NCBI GenBank assembly: GCA_001769295.1
Contig: MEOR01000159.1
Span: forward strand, 4,838-37,160
Direction of reading: 5' to 3'
DNA: 32,323 bases
From: Bacteroidetes bacterium GWF2_49_14
GTDB lineage: Bacteria; Bacteroidota; Bacteroidia; Bacteroidales; UBA12481
Under the pieces are notes generated by a model. It was not told where the DNA came from. It was given only the letters and a program-made list of their open reading frames with translations, and searched no databases. This document shows, in pieces, positions 1-9,412 of this stretch. The position numbers and the translations under genes are program-made. How positions within the stretch are numbered: position 1 is the stretch's first letter; every line of letters starts with the position of its first letter.

Positions 1-1
1 T

Positions 2-2263
2 ACCGGGGAAGGCCTGGGTCCTGTTCAGACCCAGAACCTGCACGGGCTCGAATCGCAGGAAATGGTGATACTGGTTCATGACGACCTCAAGGCACAGGCT
101 GTCGAGCTGGCTCAATTTCATAAGAATAACAGCGGACTGACTTCGGCAATTGTATCACCTTCCCAGATATACAATGAGTTCTCCAGCGGAATGACGGATG
201 CCACCGCAATCCGTGATTTTCTGAAAATGTTCTATGATCGTTCATCAGGTTCCCCGATGCTTAAATATTTCCTCTTCTTCGGCGATGGCTCGTATGACAA
301 TAAGAATATTCCCAAGGATTTCAGGACCATGCTGCCAACCTATCAGTCTCTGGAATCGCTCTACCCGACCAGCTCCTATGTGACCGATGATTTTTTCGGC
401 CTGCTGGACACCGGGGAAGAGATGGAACCAGGTCTGCTTGACATTGGTATCGGCAGATTCCCGGTAATTACTGAAAACGAAGCATCGATAATTATTGATA
501 AAATCCGGCAATATTATTCTCCCTCCGCCCTGGGTGACTGGCGCAACCTGGTCTGCTTTATCGGTGACGATGAAGATGGCAATGCGCATATGCGGGACGC
601 TAATACCCTGGCCGATATGCTGAGCGCCGAATACCCCGCTTTCAATGTTGAAAAGATATTTCTGGACGCCTACCAGCAGATTTCACTACCTCAGGGTGAG
701 CGTTATCCGGAGGTAAACCGGGCAATCAACGACAGGATGAAGAAGGGCGCCCTGATTATGAATTACCTGGGTCACGGAAGCAAGAAAGGGTTAGCTCATG
801 AAGAGATACTAACTGTTTCCGACATTAAAAACTGGGAGAATCCTGGCCAATACCCACTGTTTATGACGGCTACCTGCGAATTCAGCAGGTTTGACGATTC
901 TACCACCGTTTCCGCGGGTGAATGGGTTTTACTAAATCCAACCGGGGGGGGAATTGCTCTGTTTTCAACTTCACGTCTCGTTTATTCCTCCCCGAATTTC
1001 ATTCTAAACAGGGAATTTTACAATTGCGCCTTCAAGCGGCACGAAGACGGCAGCCGATATACCCTTGGTGATATCATGAGGATAACCAAAAATGCCGTTG
1101 GGGAAGAGCAGAATAAACTGAATTTTACCCTGCTGGGCGACCCTGCATTGGTCTTAAGCTATCCCGATGTTGGTATCCGCATGGATGAGATCAATGGGAA
1201 ACCGATCGGTGAATTCACCGATACGATCAAAGCACTGTCCCGAACATCGGTAAAAGGTCATATAATTGATCTGCAAGGCAACAAAATACCTGACTTCAAC
1301 GGCATTGTGATGCCATCGGTATACGACAAGGAAATCCATCTTACTAATATGGCCAATGACGGGGGACCGGTCATGGAATTCACGGTCAGAAACAGTATTC
1401 TTTTCAGAGGCAAAGCCTCCGTTAAAAATGGTGAGTTCAGTTTTAATTTCATGGTTCCCAAGGATATCGCTTACCAGGTCAGTACCGGGAAATTCAGCTT
1501 CTATGGAAAAACCGATACCTATGACGGGCACGGCGTTGACCAGCGGGTGCGAATCGGCGGTTCTGAAGGTGCCTCATCAAACGATCAGACTGGCCCGCAA
1601 GTCGGTGTTTTCCTGAATGATACCACATTTGCTGCCGGTGGAATCTGCAATGAAACCCCGGTTCTTCTGATCAGGATTCAGGATGAAAGCGGAGTCAATA
1701 CCACTGGGAACGGAATTGGTCATGATATCACGGCAACTCTTGACGGTAATCAGCAAAACGTACTTGTCCTGAACGATTATTATGAAAGTGACCTGGATGA
1801 GTACCGGTCGGGAACTATCCGCTATCCATTCGGGAAACTAAGTCACGGAGAACACCTGCTACGCGTAAAAGTTTGGGACATCGTAAATAATTCAACAGAA
1901 TCCGAGCTACATTTTAACGTAACTAATTCTGATGAGATCATTCTGGACCATGTTCTGAACTATCCGAATCCTTTTACAACCAGGACCGATTTCTATTTTG
2001 AACATAATCAGGGAAACCAGCCATTGGATGTACTCATTCAGGTATTTACCATCGGGGGAAAGTTGGTAAAAAGCTTCGAATTTCTGGCTTCTGACCAAAC
2101 TCAGATTAATGCCGGTTCCTTTCGGGTTGGACCTGTAACCTGGGATGGGCTGGATGATTTCGGCGACCGCATCGGCCGGGGAACCTATTTTTATCGGGTG
2201 AGGGTAAGGACCAATGATGGTAAAACGAAGGATGCTTTCCAAAAGCTTGTTATTCTGAAATAA
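2..2263 (+). CDS. porU: PorU, type IX secretion C25-family sortase (5' end cut off)
   Basis: The frame is open to the left edge, so the N-terminus lies outside the window; residues below count from the ATG at 62. PorU is the cell-surface, gingipain-like (peptidase C25) enzyme that cleaves the C-terminal signal of T9SS cargo and attaches the cargo to the surface. The C25 fold is visible: a GDGSYD segment near 74-79, the catalytic histidine H238 in YLGHGS and the catalytic cysteine C272 in TATCEFSRFDD. The last ~90 residues (from NYPNPF to KLVILK) form a FlgD-like/T9SS C-terminal domain, as PorU itself carries. The next gene is porV, its functional partner, a pairing also known in Porphyromonas gingivalis. 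Family assignment is confident; only the truncation limits the description. Confidence 0.93.
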   Translation, partial: TGEGLGPVQTQNLHGLESQEMVILVHDDLKAQAVELAQFHKNNSGLTSAIVSPSQIYNEFSSGMTDATAIRDFLKMFYDRSSGSPMLKYFLFFGDGSYDNKNIPKDFRTMLPTYQSLESLYPTSSYVTDDFFGLLDTGEEMEPGLLDIGIGRFPVITENEASIIIDKIRQYYSPSALGDWRNLVCFIGDDEDGNAHMRDANTLADMLSAEYPAFNVEKIFLDAYQQISLPQGERYPEVNRAINDRMKKGALIMNYLGHGSKKGLAHEEILTVSDIKNWENPGQYPLFMTATCEFSRFDDSTTVSAGEWVLLNPTGGGIALFSTSRLVYSSPNFILNREFYNCAFKRHEDGSRYTLGDIMRITKNAVGEEQNKLNFTLLGDPALVLSYPDVGIRMDEINGKPIGEFTDTIKALSRTSVKGHIIDLQGNKIPDFNGIVMPSVYDKEIHLTNMANDGGPVMEFTVRNSILFRGKASVKNGEFSFNFMVPKDIAYQVSTGKFSFYGKTDTYDGHGVDQRVRIGGSEGASSNDQTGPQVGVFLNDTTFAAGGICNETPVLLIRIQDESGVNTTGNGIGHDITATLDGNQQNVLVLNDYYESDLDEYRSGTIRYPFGKLSHGEHLLRVKVWDIVNNSTESELHFNVTNSDEIILDHVLNYPNPFTTRTDFYFEHNQGNQPLDVLIQVFTIGGKLVKSFEFLASDQTQINAGSFRVGPVTWDGLDDFGDRIGRGTYFYRVRVRTNDGKTKDAFQKLVILK

Positions 2264-2340
2264 TCAGTGGTCTAACACAATAATAAGGCACCTCATCAGT
2301 TTAGACTTGTGAAAATCCCTTATTAACTAGGAGAAATCTT

Positions 2341-2348
2341 TATATTTG
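2341..2348 (+). promoter_or_regulatory. possible porV -7 promoter element
   Basis: TATATTTG is an exact match to the Bacteroidota -7 consensus TAnnTTTG and sits 19 bases before the porV ATG. No good TTTG is found 19-21 bases upstream, so this may be a weak or chance site. It would give porV a promoter of its own within the 104-base porU-porV gap. Confidence 0.35.
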
Positions 2349-2367
2349 TCGACAAAATTCTAGGTTC

Positions 2368-3564
2368 ATGAAACTTGCCAATAAGCGCATCATTACTCTG
2401 CTGGTGGCCACCAGCCTGATCATACCCATCTTTGCACAAATATCGACGGATGAATTGTCCGGGAAGATCAATACTATAACTTCGGCCGTTCCTTTTCTAA
2501 CAATTGCACCGGATTCCCGTTCTGGTGGAATGGGCGACGTTGGTGTTGCCCTTTCACCGGATGCCAACTCGATGCACTGGAACCCTGCAAAATATGCTTT
2601 TGCACCCAATGACATGGGGATCTCAATGTCTTATACCCCCTGGCTGAGGCAACTGATTCCCGACATTAACCTGGCTTACCTCTCCGGATACAAGAAAATT
2701 GATAAGGATCAAACCATTGGGTTTTCACTTCTCTATTTCTCCCTTGGGAATATCACCTTTACCGATGTGGTCGGCAACACGATGCAGCAGTTCAATCCTA
2801 ATGAATTTGCCTTTGATGCGGCCTATGCCAGAGCTTTCAGCGACAAGTTTTCGGGCAGCCTTTCCTTTCGCCTGATCTACTCCAACCTTACAGGCGGATT
2901 CACCGTCGGAGGAGTTGAATCTCACCCTGGCATGGCTTACGCATCCGATATATCGGTGTTTTACCAAAATGACGAGCTTCGGGCTGGTGATTATGATGCA
3001 ACCTTTGCCTTTGGCGCCAACTTGTCAAATATCGGTTCAAAAATATCCTATTCAAGTAACTCCGATAAAGATTTCATTCCTATCAATCTTCGACTTGGAG
3101 TTGCCTATACGGTTGATTTTGACGACTATAACAGTCTTACAGCAGCAATCGACATTAATAAACTACTGGTCCCCACACCTCCGGATTACTATGCAGATTC
3201 GGTTGATATTAATGGAGATCCGGTTATCGAAGCCGGTTTTGACCCGAATGTTTCAATACCGGTTGGTATGTTTCACTCCTTTTATGATGCCCCCGGCGGT
3301 TTCGCTGAAGAACTTAATGAGCTTACTTACAGTATCGGTATGGAATATTGGTATGCCAAACAGTTTGCCATTCGCGGAGGGTATTTTATGGAGCATGCCA
3401 CTAAAGGAAACCGGAAATTCTTTACCGTTGGCATCGGACTTCGTCTGAATGTTTTCGGACTTGACTTTGCCTACCTGGTCCCGATATATCAGAACAATCC
3501 ACTGGCAAACACATTAAGATTCAGCCTGCTGTTTGATTTTGCAGGGCTGAGTAACAAGAAGTAA
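2368..3564 (+). CDS. porV: PorV (LptO), T9SS outer-membrane shuttle/channel protein
   Basis: 398 residues, beginning with a signal peptide (about 1-24, cleaved near IFAQ) followed by the FadL-like beta-barrel typical of the PorV/PorQ family. Near the N-terminus there is the family's APDSRSGGMGDVGVA-type segment followed by NSMHWNPAK. PorV collects substrates from the translocon and brings them to PorU in the outer membrane. The order porU-porV-ispF is, to my knowledge, also that of Porphyromonas gingivalis, which supports the call. Its stop codon shares one base with the ispF start (TAATG), so the two are probably translationally coupled. Length is normal for the family. Confidence 0.93.
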   Translation: MKLANKRIITLLVATSLIIPIFAQISTDELSGKINTITSAVPFLTIAPDSRSGGMGDVGVALSPDANSMHWNPAKYAFAPNDMGISMSYTPWLRQLIPDINLAYLSGYKKIDKDQTIGFSLLYFSLGNITFTDVVGNTMQQFNPNEFAFDAAYARAFSDKFSGSLSFRLIYSNLTGGFTVGGVESHPGMAYASDISVFYQNDELRAGDYDATFAFGANLSNIGSKISYSSNSDKDFIPINLRLGVAYTVDFDDYNSLTAAIDINKLLVPTPPDYYADSVDINGDPVIEAGFDPNVSIPVGMFHSFYDAPGGFAEELNELTYSIGMEYWYAKQFAIRGGYFMEHATKGNRKFFTVGIGLRLNVFGLDFAYLVPIYQNNPLANTLRFSLLFDFAGLSNKK

Positions 3565-4040
3565 TGTTCCGGATTGGGTTCGGTTATGATGTCCATCAGC
3601 TTGCCGAAAACCGGAAGCTGATTCTCGGAGGCATTGAAATCCCTTACCATAAAGGCACCCTGGGCCATTCAGATGGCGATGCATTGATACATGCCATATG
3701 CGATGCCCTTTTTGGTGCACTTGCCCTCCGGGATATCGGATTCCACTTTCCTGATACGGCAGGTGAATTCAAGGATATTGACAGCAAAATCCTGCTTACC
3801 AGAACCATGGAAATTATCCGACAGAAAGGTTGGGAAATCGGCAATATCGACACCACCATCTGCCTTGAGCAGCCTAAATTAAAGGATTACATCCCCCTGA
3901 TGCAAACAACTCTGGCTAAAGTCCTGGCTATTGAGCCCGGCCAGGTCTCCATCAAGGCAACCACAACGGAAAAAATGGGATTCGTCGGAACCAGCCACGG
4001 TGTCGCCGTCTACGCAGTAGTCCTGCTGACGAATACTTAG
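3564..4040 (+). CDS. ispF: IspF, 2-C-methyl-D-erythritol 2,4-cyclodiphosphate synthase
   Basis: 158 residues, the usual IspF length. It cyclises CDP-methylerythritol phosphate to MEcPP with release of CMP in the non-mevalonate isoprenoid pathway, in the cytoplasm as a trimer. Visible family marks are GYDVH at 7-11 (metal ligands D9 and H11), the GHSDGDALIHA segment at 34-44 (third metal ligand H43), the FPDT loop, and TTTEKMGF near the end. The ATG overlaps the porV stop by one base. The protein has no functional link to secretion, so the coupling is positional. The 8-bp repeat array begins 14 bases after the stop codon. Confidence 0.97.
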   Translation: MFRIGFGYDVHQLAENRKLILGGIEIPYHKGTLGHSDGDALIHAICDALFGALALRDIGFHFPDTAGEFKDIDSKILLTRTMEIIRQKGWEIGNIDTTICLEQPKLKDYIPLMQTTLAKVLAIEPGQVSIKATTTEKMGFVGTSHGVAVYAVVLLTNT

Positions 4041-4054
4041 CCAAACCCTCCACC

Positions 4055-4158
4055 TCTTACAGTCTTACAGTCTTAAAGTCTTAAAGTCTTAAAGTCTTAA
4101 AGTCTTAAAGTCTTAAAGTCTTAAAGTCTCTAGGTCTCTATGTCTATAAGTCTTCCAG
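4055..4158. repeat. 8-bp tandem repeat array (13 units)
   Basis: Unit TCTTAAAG. Two TCTTACAG units are followed by seven perfect TCTTAAAG units, then by decayed units TCTCTAGG, TCTCTATG, TCTATAAG and TCTTCCAG, all keeping the 8-base register. The array fills the space between the 3' ends of ispF (plus strand) and the small lipoprotein gene (minus strand) and runs right up to the lipoprotein stop codon. Perfect units in the centre and worn ones at the edges fit growth by slippage. Confidence 0.95.
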
Positions 4159-4162
4159 TCAT

Positions 4163-4573
4163 CTACCGCGCATACTCCGCCGTCACATGATCCACCACCC
4201 CGCCTCCGTCATCTGCGGTGTAGTAAAGCTGAATAATATTAAAAGTCTCATTGACCTCGCCGCTGCCTTCAAAAACAAAACCATCTAAACTTTGCTTGGG
4301 AAGGTCAATCAGATAGCCGCTTTTTATAACGGCAACCCTGACACCATTGCCCAGTTTGTAGAAGTTATCAATGTAATATTTATCAAAATTAGCGGCATCA
4401 CGCTGCAGGGTAACCGTGTAAACACTCGTACCCTTGGTGCTTTTAACAAAAATCTCACTGGTTTCCGTGCAGGTCCAGGAACCGGCAAGATCCGGGTTTC
4501 CCTCTTCAAGCGTACAGCCTGCCAGGAATAGTCCCATACAAGCCAATACAGTTAATTTACTGATGGATTTCAT
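4163..4573 (-). CDS. small lipoprotein, function unknown
   Basis: 136 residues. A lipoprotein signal peptide ends in LAGC, with C20 as the lipidated residue. The mature part starts with a segment containing DLAGSWTCTET and continues as alternating hydrophobic and polar stretches, suggesting a small beta-rich, possibly lipocalin-like fold; this is inference from residue pattern only. I do not recognise a named family. It begins 11 bases after the hutU stop and is on the same strand, so it is probably the last gene of the same transcript. Its stop codon lies at the edge of the 8-bp repeat array, so unit gain or loss there could alter its C-terminus or 3' untranslated region. Confidence 0.8.
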   Translation of the reverse strand: MKSISKLTVLACMGLFLAGCTLEEGNPDLAGSWTCTETSEIFVKSTKGTSVYTVTLQRDAANFDKYYIDNFYKLGNGVRVAVIKSGYLIDLPKQSLDGFVFEGSGEVNETFNIIQLYYTADDGGGVVDHVTAEYAR

Positions 4574-4584
4574 TGCATTGATTA

Positions 4585-6603
4585 TTAATGAGTTATTTCA
4601 AGATTCGATAAAAGTTTCTCATCGACGAGGTTTGGCAATGTGATCTGCAGGCTGGGATTCATTTTCATGGCTTCCCTGATCGCGGAAATTGCCCCGGGAT
4701 TCCTTGCCCAGCCGCGGCGTGCAATTCCATTGTTGACGTCCCAGAAAAGCATGCTGTCTATTCTTCTTTCTGCCTCCTCAGATCCATCTATAACCATGCC
4801 AAAACCACCATTGATGACTTCTCCCCACCCCACTCCGCCACCGTTGTGGATTGAGACCCAGGTAGCACCTCGAAATGAGTCACCGATAACATTTTGGATT
4901 GCCATATCTGCGGTAAAGGAAGATCCGTCATATATATTCGACGTTTCACGGTATGGAGAGTCGGTTCCTGAGACATCATGGTGGTCGCGGCCCAGCACAA
5001 CCGGTGCGCTGATTCTGCCTTGACGGATAGCTTTGTTGAATGCCTGGGCAATACGTATCCGGCCCTGGGCATCTGCGTAAAGTATCCGTGCCTGGGATCC
5101 GACCACGAGGTTATTGCGGCCTGCTTCCCGGATCCAGTGCAGGTTGTCAGCGATCTGTGATTTGATCTCTGATTCAGCCTCCAGCACCATTTCTGCCAGT
5201 ACTTCAGCAGCAATCTTGTCGGTTACAGCCAAATCCATTGGAGTATCAGAAGTACAAACCCACCTGAACGGACCAAAGCCATAATCAAAGAAAAGCGGCC
5301 CCATAATATCCTGCACATAGGAAGGATAGGTGTAGGTCCCGTCCTTTTTGAAAACATCTGCACCAGCCCGGCCAGATTCCAGGAGGAAGGCATTGCCATA
5401 ATCCCAGAAATACATGCCGCGCCGGGAAAGACTATTAATCGCAAGAACCTGCCGGCGTAGCGATTCCTGAACCAAAGCCCTGAATCGTTCCGGTTCCTCA
5501 CGCATTAACCGGTTGGATTCTTCAAAACTGACACCAGCCGGATAATAACCGCCTGCCCATGGATTATGCAGGGAGGTCTGGTCAGAGCCCAAATCAATCT
5601 GGATGCCTTCAATGGCAAACTTTTCCCACAAATCAACCACGTTGCCCTGATAAGCAAGCGAGACTGCTTCGCCTGCCATCCTTGCTCCTTCCATTCGGAC
5701 TATAAGCTTATCTAAATCCGTATACAACTCATCAATCCAACCCTGGTCATGCCTGATCCGTGCCGCCTTGGGATTCATTTCGGCAATCACGCAGATTCCC
5801 CCGGCAATGACGGTTGCTTTAGGCTGGGCTCCGGACATGCCGCCAAGACCTGAGGTGACAAAAATCTTGCCTTTGAGATCCGGTGCAGGGCTTGAGGCTT
5901 TCATCCTCCCGGCATTCAGGACGGTTATCGCAGTACCATGAACAATGCCCTGAGGGCCAATGTACATAAAGGAACCTGCAGTCATTTGTCCGTACTGGGA
6001 AACACCCAGGGCATTCATCCGCTCCCAGTCATCCGGCGAGGAATAATTGGGTATAACCATGCCGTTCGTGACCACCACCCGGGGAGCCTCCTTATGTGAG
6101 GGGAAAAGTCCCAGGGGATGCCCGGAATACATTACCAGAGTCTGCTCATCAGTCATCCGGGCAAGATATTGCATGGTTAGCCTGTACTGCGCCCAGTTTT
6201 GGAATACGGCACCATTCCCCCCATAGGTAATCAGTTCATGCGGATGCTGGGCAACTTTAGGGTCCAGATTATTGCATATCATCAGCATTATAGCCGCTGC
6301 CTGTGTTGACACGCATGGGAATTCATCAATAGGCCTGGCCCTCATCTCATAGCGGGGACGAAACCGGTACATGTAGATCCGGCCATAGGTCCTCAGTTCA
6401 TCCAGGAATTCAGTCGCAAGTTCAGCATGAAATTTCCCGGGGAAATACCGCAGGGCATTCCGCACCGCCAGCACCTTTTCTCCGGCTGTCAGGATATCCT
6501 TTCTTCCGGGGGCATGATTTACTTCCGGATCAAAAGGGACAACCTCAGGCAATACCTCCGGAATCCCCTCAAGGATCTCATTTTTGAAATTATCGGAACG
6601 CAT
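4585..6603 (-). CDS. hutU: HutU, urocanate hydratase
   Basis: 672 residues, the longer form common in this phylum (Pseudomonas-type urocanases are about 557). It converts urocanate to 4-imidazolone-5-propionate in histidine breakdown, using tightly bound NAD+. Signature segments are YGGNGAVFQNW (127-137), SGLGGMSGAQ (251-260) and GPFRWVCTSDTP, where C450 matches the conserved active-site cysteine; NGGGVGWGEV is near the C-terminus. No hutH, hutI or ftcD homologue is in the window. The gene starts only 13 bases after the stop of the T9SS-type amylase on the same strand, so it may ride on the starch transcript, which is an odd pairing. Start ATG at 6603 is the only sensible one. Confidence 0.96.
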   Translation of the reverse strand: MRSDNFKNEILEGIPEVLPEVVPFDPEVNHAPGRKDILTAGEKVLAVRNALRYFPGKFHAELATEFLDELRTYGRIYMYRFRPRYEMRARPIDEFPCVSTQAAAIMLMICNNLDPKVAQHPHELITYGGNGAVFQNWAQYRLTMQYLARMTDEQTLVMYSGHPLGLFPSHKEAPRVVVTNGMVIPNYSSPDDWERMNALGVSQYGQMTAGSFMYIGPQGIVHGTAITVLNAGRMKASSPAPDLKGKIFVTSGLGGMSGAQPKATVIAGGICVIAEMNPKAARIRHDQGWIDELYTDLDKLIVRMEGARMAGEAVSLAYQGNVVDLWEKFAIEGIQIDLGSDQTSLHNPWAGGYYPAGVSFEESNRLMREEPERFRALVQESLRRQVLAINSLSRRGMYFWDYGNAFLLESGRAGADVFKKDGTYTYPSYVQDIMGPLFFDYGFGPFRWVCTSDTPMDLAVTDKIAAEVLAEMVLEAESEIKSQIADNLHWIREAGRNNLVVGSQARILYADAQGRIRIAQAFNKAIRQGRISAPVVLGRDHHDVSGTDSPYRETSNIYDGSSFTADMAIQNVIGDSFRGATWVSIHNGGGVGWGEVINGGFGMVIDGSEEAERRIDSMLFWDVNNGIARRGWARNPGAISAIREAMKMNPSLQITLPNLVDEKLLSNLEITH

Positions 6604-6616
6604 AAAATCCGCTTGC

Positions 6617-9403
6617 TTATTGTTTTACAAACTTACAAACGGATCTCTGATTGGATGTCCTGAGTTCAATAAAATAAATGCCAGATCGTAAGCTACTAAC
6701 ATCCAACTCGATACGATCCCTGAACTCTTGAATCCCGATATTTTGCCCTGATAAAACCCGACCCGACAGGTCCCTGAGCAAAACACGTCCCTGCCCACCT
6801 CCTTCAATGGAAATGCTCAATCGGTCAGATACCGGGTTCGGGTATACGGATAAACTACCAGCAACAGAAGGATTTTCCTTGATTTCATAGCCGGAAAGTA
6901 TAGTCGGTTTAACGAGCTTTTTATCAGTATATATCCGGTACTCACCCGGATTCAGGGTAACAGGGCCTGTGGTAACCATAACCTCCAGAGAGTCGCCGGT
7001 CCAGTATTCATACCACCAGCCTGCATGCTGGAAATTGGCGCTTCGGGTGCTGGCCCTTACTCCAAAGTTTCCGATTATGGTAGCATTCATATCGGGGTGA
7101 TTTAAATGAATTCTCTTAATGGTATCCTGCAGACTAACCTGAAAATCAGCGGTCTGAAAAACAGGCTGACTGTTTTTTAATCCATTCAGTGAAGAATAAA
7201 TCTGATAGAGTCGTTTTCTGAGTGGATCGGAATAATAGCTCCAGCGAATAGGTTTTCTGCCCACGCGCCCTCCTTCATTGATGGAAACATCATACCCGAG
7301 CTCTCCGAACATCCAGATCATCTTGGGTCCCGGAACAGGAATAAAGAAATTGGCAGCCAATTCCATTCTCTTAAGGGCTATTCCGGGGTCCTTCATATTA
7401 TATGAAGGATTCTGGGTATTTCCGAACCTCACGCATTCATACATCAGCCGCTCTTCATCGTGGCTCTCCATGTATCCCACCAATCCGGGCTGGTTCCATC
7501 CCCGCGTCAGCCATGAAATGCCTGAAAAATCCCAGCCTCCGCCTGAATACCAGCCTGATGAGGCCTGCCGGTAATTGTAATTTGAGTTTCCCCAAACCAT
7601 CATCCCGGCATCAGTGAGTTCCTTTTCCTCACTGGTAGCTGCAAAATGCTCCAGGATCACGTAGGCAGAAGCATTTGTCTCCCAAATCTTACCTGCCATC
7701 CTTTTGAGAATGCCTATCCGGGAAGCATCATAGCCGCCGCCATCCCCGGGGGTATTTGTAAACCCCTTGGTGAAATCGAATCGGAAGCCATCCAGTTTAT
7801 ATTCACTGAGCCAATAGGTATTGACACTGTCAACGAAATTCTGTGTTGACAGGCTTTGATGGTTAAAATCATACCCCCACGAATACGCTGTATTTGGGGA
7901 AGTTACGTTGTACCAGGGATTATTGGCCGCCGGGCGGTTGTTGGCAGCATCCCAATAGAGCCGAACCAACGGACTCTGCCCGTAGGAATGGTTAAGAACG
8001 ATATCCAGGATAACTGCCATGCCCATCTGGTGAGCCGAATCAACCAGTGCCTTGAATGTATTTTTAGGGCCGTAGTATTTGTCTACCGCAAAATAAAAAG
8101 AAGGGTTGTAGCCCCAGCTGTCATTCCCTTCAAATTCAGACACCGGCATCAGCTCAATCGCATTGATGCCCAATTCTTTAAGATAATGCAGCGTATCAAT
8201 TAATGCATTGAATGAATGGGCCTGCAGAAAATCCCGGATCAGTAACTCGTAAATAACCAGGTTCTTCCTGTCCGGAGCCCTGAAGGAATTGGCTTTCCAG
8301 CTGTAAGGAGTTTGCCCGGTTTGAAGAACTGCGGCCGCCTGGGTGGTCTTTCCGGATGGGTATTGAATAAGCCCCGGATATGTTGTTGCATCAATGTACT
8401 GATCATTCCAGGGATCGGATATTTTATCGGCATAGGGATCAGCAATCCTGATTTCGCCATCGACCAGATATTGGAAAACATACTCCTTCAAAGTTTCCAG
8501 TCCGGTTATTGTGATCCAATACCGGTTCCCGTCAGGCGTCCTGTTCATCTGATAAGCCGGGTCGATTTTCCAGTCGTTGAAATCACCGAGTGCAAAAACG
8601 AACTCTTTTCCGGGGGCAAAGAGTACCAGGGTAGCCTGGTGATCCCCCTGATAGTTGATTCCGTCCTTCACACCTGCCGGAAGTTCGGCAATAAGACTGC
8701 CTCCGCGGACCAGATAATTAAAGGAGTCCCTGACTGTATTCCCCAGCCCATAGCCGACAACCTCAATAGTATGAAACCCTGATGCAGCCCCGGTAAGCGT
8801 ATAATTCAGGACCAGGCCATTCGCACTATACAATCGGGTCATATCCTGAAAAATAGCGATCGAATCGGCAGCTATGGCCTGGGCGGCAACAGAAATCGAT
8901 TGCCCTGCATCAATAACCAGAAAATCCCTGTCGGGAGCTGTCAGCGTAATATTTAATCCTGCTTCATAAACGGTGACAAAAATATCTCCGTTTTCGTGGG
9001 TTTTCCCTTCCAGGGATCCCGTAGAATTCCTGAATACAAATGCGAGCTTCAGTATTTTCTCTCCGGCCGGAACGCCGTAAAAAGTTCTTATTGATGGCCC
9101 GATTTTTAGCTCCCACAAATTGTTTCCGAGTGACCTGAGCTTAGCCTTATCCGTATTCTGGCTCCACCCGGCTATCACATATTTCCAGTCACCTCCTGAG
9201 GTGCTCTTATCAGTGATTACTCCCGTATGCGCCCAGATGTCGCCAGTGTAATTTGCCAGTCCTGCACTGCCCTGGGTTGCATCAAAAATGATGGTCACGG
9301 AATCTCCCTCTGCCGGAAATGCAGGTTCCGTTCTTACTACCTGGCCCCAGACTGTCGCTTGAGCAAATAATAAGCTTATAATGAGAATCTTAGTCTTTAA
9401 CAT
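6617..9403 (-). CDS. secreted GH13 alpha-amylase with T9SS C-terminal sorting domain
   Basis: 928 residues. Order: signal peptide (1-20); N-terminal beta-sandwich (about 25-150, with GDIWAHTGVIT) of the kind often found on Bacteroidota amylases; a second E-set-like domain (about 155-232); a CBM48-like domain (about 250-340, FNDW and YLVDGE); the GH13 barrel (about 380-740); a C-terminal beta domain; and a T9SS type A sorting domain (about 848-928, with SVYPNPVSD and ending in KFVKQ). Catalytic set: region I DIVLNH (467-472), nucleophile D543 in GFRFD, acid/base E585 in VILEH, and H648-D649 in MESHDE. The CTD means delivery to the cell surface through PorU/PorV, so this is probably the outside starch-cutting enzyme. 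It starts 9 bases after the stop of the upstream GH13. Exact specificity cannot be read. Confidence 0.93.
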   Translation of the reverse strand: MLKTKILIISLLFAQATVWGQVVRTEPAFPAEGDSVTIIFDATQGSAGLANYTGDIWAHTGVITDKSTSGGDWKYVIAGWSQNTDKAKLRSLGNNLWELKIGPSIRTFYGVPAGEKILKLAFVFRNSTGSLEGKTHENGDIFVTVYEAGLNITLTAPDRDFLVIDAGQSISVAAQAIAADSIAIFQDMTRLYSANGLVLNYTLTGAASGFHTIEVVGYGLGNTVRDSFNYLVRGGSLIAELPAGVKDGINYQGDHQATLVLFAPGKEFVFALGDFNDWKIDPAYQMNRTPDGNRYWITITGLETLKEYVFQYLVDGEIRIADPYADKISDPWNDQYIDATTYPGLIQYPSGKTTQAAAVLQTGQTPYSWKANSFRAPDRKNLVIYELLIRDFLQAHSFNALIDTLHYLKELGINAIELMPVSEFEGNDSWGYNPSFYFAVDKYYGPKNTFKALVDSAHQMGMAVILDIVLNHSYGQSPLVRLYWDAANNRPAANNPWYNVTSPNTAYSWGYDFNHQSLSTQNFVDSVNTYWLSEYKLDGFRFDFTKGFTNTPGDGGGYDASRIGILKRMAGKIWETNASAYVILEHFAATSEEKELTDAGMMVWGNSNYNYRQASSGWYSGGGWDFSGISWLTRGWNQPGLVGYMESHDEERLMYECVRFGNTQNPSYNMKDPGIALKRMELAANFFIPVPGPKMIWMFGELGYDVSINEGGRVGRKPIRWSYYSDPLRKRLYQIYSSLNGLKNSQPVFQTADFQVSLQDTIKRIHLNHPDMNATIIGNFGVRASTRSANFQHAGWWYEYWTGDSLEVMVTTGPVTLNPGEYRIYTDKKLVKPTILSGYEIKENPSVAGSLSVYPNPVSDRLSISIEGGGQGRVLLRDLSGRVLSGQNIGIQEFRDRIELDVSSLRSGIYFIELRTSNQRSVCKFVKQ

Positions 9404-9412
9404 GCGGTAAAT

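Noticed and set aside
1154-1531. Minus-strand frames inside porU, and similar long opposite frames inside hutU, GH13 and pgmB genes
   Set aside because: They lie within well-supported genes and show no domain features; they are shadow frames.
4055-4158. Repeat array as a CRISPR
   Set aside because: Units are 8 bases with no spacers and no cas genes; it is a simple tandem repeat.
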